Source: an uncultured Clostridium sp. | GTDB lineage: Bacteria; Bacillota; Clostridia; Lachnospirales; Anaerotignaceae | DNA length: 9,090 nt | Assembly: GCA_947246775.1 (NCBI GenBank) | Contig: CAMXTM010000067.1 | Span: 1 to 9,090 of the forward strand | Direction of reading: 5' to 3' | In this document: positions 7,230 to 9,090 of the stretch, in pieces | How positions within the stretch are numbered: the stretch's first letter is position 1 | Layout: each line of letters opens with the position of its first letter | Notes under the pieces: generated by a model | Seen by the model: only the letters and a program-made list of their open reading frames with translations | Databases searched by the model: none | What the model was told of the DNA's origin: nothing | Position numbers and translations under genes: made by a program

Positions 7230-8025
7230 TACAGCTATGGAAATTGTAAAAAAATCCAGAATGGTATCAAGACCTACGACATTGGAGTTTATTGAGCAAA
7301 TATTTACTGATTTTATAGAATTACATGGTGATAGATATTTTGCAGATGATAAAGCTATGATAGGTGGTATTGCCTTATTAGATAATCAGCCTGTTACTGT
7401 AATCGGTGTACAAAAGGGACATACTATAGAAGAAAATGTAAAAAGAAGTTTTGGCTCCCCAAATCCAGAGGGATATAGGAAACAGTTGCGCTTGATGAAG
7501 CAAGCAGAAAAGTTTCATAGACCAGTCATACTTTTTGTAAATACTTCTGGGGCTTACTGTGGTATTGGAGCAGAAGAAAGAGGTCAGGGAGAAGCAATTG
7601 CTAGGAATTTGATTGAAATGTCTGGTTTAACTGTACCAATTATTAGTATTTTTATAGGAGAAGGCGGAAGTGGGGGAGCTTTAGCACTCGCATTAGCAGA
7701 TAGAGTGTGGATGTTAGATAATGGTATGTATGCTGTGCTTTCTCCTGAGGGATTTGCTAGTATATTGTGGCGTTCTCCAGAGCGTTCTGGTGATGCAGCA
7801 GAACTGATGAAATTGACAGCTCCAGATTTGTTGAAAAATGGTGTTATTGAAAAAATAATACCAGAATCGGCACAAGGATTAGAACAAGATTTAGAGTATA
7901 CAACATCAATATTAAAGCAAGCACTAATAGAAGAATTAAAAATATTAAAGAGTTTAACTATAGAAGAATTATTAAATCAACGTTATCAGCGTTTTCGTAA
8001 ATATGGTGAATTTACAGAATCATAA
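7222..8025 (+). CDS. accA: Acetyl-CoA carboxylase carboxyltransferase alpha subunit AccA
   Basis: AccA is the alpha half of the carboxyltransferase and binds carboxybiotin. From ATG 7222 it has 267 aa, shorter at the N-terminus than the 319-aa E. coli protein. It keeps [17 protein letters not shown] (33-49), [16 protein letters not shown] (77-92), the [15 protein letters not shown] segment (116-130), the oxyanion-type [11 protein letters not shown] (146-156) and [13 protein letters not shown] (173-185). It ends with the usual [11 protein letters not shown]. One motif is unusual: NTSGAYCG where the family usually has DTPGAYPG. Two ATGs are possible, 7216 and 7222. AGGGGG at 7207-7212 is three nt from the first and nine from the second, so I prefer 7222. 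Confidence 0.95.
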   Translation: MSNTAMEIVKKSRMVSRPTTLEFIEQIFTDFIELHGDRYFADDKAMIGGIALLDNQPVTVIGVQKGHTIEENVKRSFGSPNPEGYRKQLRLMKQAEKFHRPVILFVNTSGAYCGIGAEERGQGEAIARNLIEMSGLTVPIISIFIGEGGSGGALALALADRVWMLDNGMYAVLSPEGFASILWRSPERSGDAAELMKLTAPDLLKNGVIEKIIPESAQGLEQDLEYTTSILKQALIEELKILKSLTIEELLNQRYQRFRKYGEFTES

Positions 8026-8026
8026 G

Positions 8027-8071
8027 AAATAAAAATACCTATTTTATATTGTATAGTAGGTATTTTTATTT
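8027..8071 (+). terminator. Intrinsic terminator after accA, possibly bidirectional
   Basis: A perfect 15-bp inverted repeat (8027-8041 with 8057-8071) encloses a 15-nt loop; its core is ATACCTA / TAGGTAT. The A-rich 5' arm and T-rich 3' arm give a U tail in either direction. It starts one base after the accA stop codon and ends the fab-acc operon. The stem is A/T rich, so efficiency may be moderate. Confidence 0.85.
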
Positions 8072-8081
8072 TTGTAAAATT

Positions 8082-8111
8082 GTATAAATATGGAAACTCC
8101 TGTACATACTT
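8082..8111 (+). promoter_or_regulatory. Possible sigma-G-like (forespore) promoter for the BofC-like gene
   Basis: GTATA at 8082-8086 fits the sigma-G -35 pattern GHATR. Eighteen bp later CATACTT at 8105-8111 matches six of seven positions of the -10 pattern CATNHTA. No convincing sigma-A promoter lies between the operon terminator and the start codon. A/T-rich DNA yields such matches by chance, so this is a suggestion supported mainly by the gene's likely sporulation role. Confidence 0.3.
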
Positions 8112-8128
8112 TTTATATGATACAGGAG
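8097..8128 (+). promoter_or_regulatory. Inverted repeat sequestering the ribosome binding site of the BofC-like gene
   Basis: CTCCTGTA (8097-8104) is the exact reverse complement of TACAGGAG (8121-8128). Inside, CATA (8105-8108) can pair with TATG (8116-8119), leaving A8120 bulged and a 7-nt loop. The 3' arm contains most of the GGAGG (8125-8129) that lies six nt before ATG 8136, so the folded RNA would block translation initiation. It only exists in RNA if transcription starts upstream of 8097; it could alternatively be a DNA operator. Confidence 0.5.
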
Positions 8129-8135
8129 GGATAGT

Positions 8136-8708
8136 ATGAACAAAAAAGAAATGATATGGATATTTACAATTTGTTTTTCTGTTGGTATAGTAAGTTGTAT
8201 TATTACTGCTGAAATATATAGTAAAAAAATGAAAGCATTATATTCTACTGTAGCAGCACAAAATGCCACTTTAGCAGAAGAAAGTGTTGTAGTTGCTACA
8301 GATACAGCAAGAATTACACCTTCTACTAAAATGGTATATGAATACTACTATACAGAAGATGGTGTTACACAAACATTAGAAGATGTTCCACCCTATTTTT
8401 TGTTAGATATGACATTAGAAGATATGAAAAAGGTATATACAGATTGGCAAATTATTTCTTTTTCTTCTAAAGAAGTTGTAATGAGAAAATCGTTAGAAGC
8501 AAAAAGCAATGAACAGTATATCATAGGAGAAAATAATGGATATGTTGCTGTATATTATAAAGAACCACAACATGGAATTATATTACATGAAGTAACAAAT
8601 ACACCAATTTCTGCATTACCATTAGAGGAAAGGGAAAGATTACAAGAGGGAATTTCTGTTACAGGTGATGAAAATTTATATAAAATTTTGTCAGATTATA
8701 CCAGTTAA
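8136..8708 (+). CDS. Membrane-anchored BofC-like protein (BofC C-terminal-like domain)
   Basis: This 190-aa protein starts with a short positive segment (MNKK) and a hydrophobic stretch at about 7-26, acting as a membrane anchor or signal sequence. IVSC at 18-21 also fits a lipobox, so a lipoprotein is possible. A polar linker (about 27-64) follows. The region at about 85-188 resembles the C-terminal domain of Bacillus BofC: DMKKVYTDWQIISF, VVMRK, NGYVAVYY and a final LYKILSDY. In Bacillus, BofC is a forespore-made intermembrane-space protein that restrains SpoIVB-triggered activation of sigma-K. I infer a sporulation role from this weak, pattern-level similarity only. ATG 8136 is supported by AGGAGGG at 8124-8130. 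It has its own leader after the accA terminator, so it is not part of the fatty-acid operon. Confidence 0.62.
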   Translation: MNKKEMIWIFTICFSVGIVSCIITAEIYSKKMKALYSTVAAQNATLAEESVVVATDTARITPSTKMVYEYYYTEDGVTQTLEDVPPYFLLDMTLEDMKKVYTDWQIISFSSKEVVMRKSLEAKSNEQYIIGENNGYVAVYYKEPQHGIILHEVTNTPISALPLEERERLQEGISVTGDENLYKILSDYTS

Positions 8709-8738
8709 AAATAAAAATATGGTGTTTTGGACAAAAAA

Positions 8739-8750
8739 ATACAATTGTAT
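8739..8750 (+). repeat. 12-bp palindrome upstream of the small-RNA promoter
   Basis: ATACAATTGTAT is perfectly self-complementary and flanked by A runs. It lies about 75 bp before the predicted small-RNA start, a plausible activator position, and 31 bp after the stop of the BofC-like gene. It has no T-rich tail, so it is not a terminator. A/T-rich palindromes of this size arise by chance fairly often. Confidence 0.3.
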
Positions 8751-8783
8751 CAAAAAAAATTCATTAAATTTTTAAAATTTTAG

Positions 8784-8812
8784 TAGACAGATAATATAAG
8801 TGGTGCTATAAT
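8784..8812 (+). promoter_or_regulatory. Strong sigma-A promoter for the small RNA
   Basis: The -35 TAGACA (8784-8789) and perfect -10 TATAAT (8807-8812) are separated by exactly 17 bp. TG at 8804-8805 adds an extended -10 element. The 33 bases before the -35 (8751-8783) are almost entirely A and T, like an UP element. The predicted start is G8819. Confidence 0.8.
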
Positions 8813-8818
8813 AAAAAT

Positions 8819-8923
8819 GTGAAAACTCCCCAATATTTTCACATGCAGCTTAAATGCTGCAATCCCAATAAGAAATACCTTCTCTTTGTGGAAAAAGACT
8901 ATCATCGGCAGGTAGTCTTTTTT
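8819..8923 (+). ncRNA. Candidate small regulatory RNA, about 105 nt, C-rich loops
   Basis: Between a strong promoter and a strong terminator lies a short structured unit with no open reading frame worth calling. Hairpin 1 pairs GTGAAAA (8819-8825) with TTTTCAC (8836-8842) and exposes the loop CTCCCCAATA (8826-8835). Hairpin 2 pairs TGCAGC (8844-8849) with GCTGCA (8856-8861). A linker follows with AATCCCAATA (8861-8870) and ACCTTCT (8877-8883), then the terminator hairpin. The 7-mer CCCAATA occurs twice, once in the loop and once in the linker. Exposed C-rich stretches complementary to ribosome binding sites are typical of Firmicutes regulators such as RsaE or FsrA, so an mRNA-pairing RNA is the natural guess. 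It does not look like 6S, SRP, tmRNA or RNase P RNA. A leader or riboswitch for a gene beyond the window is possible but less likely. Confidence 0.6.
8892..8923 (+). terminator. Intrinsic terminator of the small RNA
   Basis: AAAAAGACTA (8892-8901) pairs perfectly with TAGTCTTTTT (8913-8922). Two further pairs, U8902-G8912 and C8903-G8911, close a 7-nt loop (ATCGGCA). The 3' arm runs into six Ts (8918-8923). A weak competing pairing, TCTTT 8883-8887 with AAAGA 8894-8898, could delay the stem but is much less stable. Confidence 0.88.
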
Positions 8924-8942
8924 CATATGTTATAATAATTGT

Positions 8943-9025
8943 AAGTAAAGAAACTTCTATTTGTTTTATAAATAAAACATGAGACCAATCATTTAATTTG
9001 TTCAAATGTTTTATTTTATTTACTT
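8943..9025 (+). repeat. A/T-rich nested inverted repeats with alternative pairings
   Basis: AAGTAAA (8943-8949) matches TTTACTT (9019-9025), and an 11-bp arm at 8970-8980 (AAATAAAACAT) matches ATGTTTTATTT (9006-9016). The middle arm can instead pair with its left neighbour: TGTTTTAT (8962-8969) with ATAAAACA (8972-8979). The two folds exclude each other. This may be an operator region before the promoter at 9039-9067, a switchable RNA, or chance in A/T-rich DNA. No open reading frame of note lies between 8924 and 9090. Confidence 0.4.
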
Positions 9026-9038
9026 TTCATAAATAGAT

Positions 9039-9067
9039 TTGACATGATTTCTATTGGCATTTATAAT
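9039..9067 (+). promoter_or_regulatory. Consensus sigma-A promoter reading out of the window
   Basis: TTGACA (9039-9044) and TATAAT (9062-9067) are both perfect and are separated by exactly 17 bp. Predicted start is near G9074. The transcribed gene lies beyond position 9090, so its nature is unknown; the last 17 bases contain no start codon with a ribosome binding site. Confidence 0.82.
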
Positions 9068-9090
9068 AAAATTGTATAGAGTAGCGGAAT

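Noticed and set aside
8066..8269. Minus-strand open frame across the BofC-like gene start
   Set aside because: It runs through the operon terminator and the antisense of a convincing forward gene, with no ribosome binding site or recognisable domain.
8819..8923. Reading the small RNA on the minus strand
   Set aside because: The terminator is symmetric and hairpin 1 followed by a T run could end a minus transcript, but no minus promoter of comparable quality is visible, while the plus promoter is near consensus with correct spacing.
8819..8923. Riboswitch or attenuator leader
   Set aside because: A weak antiterminator (8883-8887 with 8894-8898) exists, but no known aptamer core is recognisable and no gene starts in the following 167 bases, which have their own promoter.
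8931..8936. TATAAT after the small-RNA terminator as a full promoter
   Set aside because: It has an extended TG but no -35: 17 bp upstream lies GCAGGT inside the terminator hairpin. Kept only as a weak possibility in the hairpin finding.
1..9090. Mobile elements, CRISPR arrays, tRNA or rRNA genes
   Set aside because: No transposase, integrase, direct-repeat array, cloverleaf or rRNA-like sequence was seen; the protein genes are of uniform composition and look like core chromosome.

Overview
The window comes from a low-G+C Gram-positive anaerobe of the Clostridia type, plausibly Lachnospiraceae-like. Three things point there: the A/T-rich base composition with A/T-ending codons, strong AGGAGG-type ribosome binding sites, and a streptococcal/clostridial type II fatty-acid-synthesis gene order that uses FabK as enoyl-ACP reductase. 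A BofC-like gene after the operon hints at an endospore former. The exact taxon cannot be fixed from sequence alone.

Positions 65-8025 hold nine same-strand genes in the order fabK-fabD-fabG-fabF-accB-fabZ-accC-accD-accA. Spacing is tight: 22, 12, 2, 24, 24 and 18 nt, then an 8-nt overlap at accD/accA. The exception is a 124-nt gap between fabK and fabD that contains a perfect 20-bp palindrome. The genes encode the complete acetyl-CoA carboxylase (AccB carrier, AccC biotin carboxylase, AccD/AccA carboxyltransferase), the malonyl transferase FabD, and the elongation cycle FabF condensation, FabG ketoreduction, FabZ dehydration and FabK enoyl reduction. Every enzyme is full length and keeps its catalytic residues. 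FabH, acyl carrier protein and any regulator (FabT/FapR) are not in view and are probably upstream. A 15-bp hairpin with a T-rich tail ends the operon at 8027-8071.

Positions 8082-8708 hold a separate unit, a 190-aa membrane-anchored protein with a BofC C-terminal-like region. Its leader contains an 8-bp inverted repeat that buries the ribosome binding site. An overlapping sequence resembles a forespore sigma-G promoter. These two readings compete.

Positions 8709-9090 contain no protein gene. They hold what looks like a stand-alone small RNA gene: an A/T-rich upstream tract, TAGACA - 17 bp - TATAAT with an extended TG, then two hairpins and a strong intrinsic terminator, predicting an RNA of about 105 nt. 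It carries the 7-mer CCCAATA twice, once in a hairpin loop and once in a linker, and resembles the C-rich ribosome-binding-site-pairing RNAs of Firmicutes. I do not recognise it as a known family, and it is the best candidate here for something undescribed. It is followed by an A/T-rich inverted-repeat region with alternative pairings and by a consensus promoter (TTGACA-17-TATAAT) that fires out of the right edge of the window.
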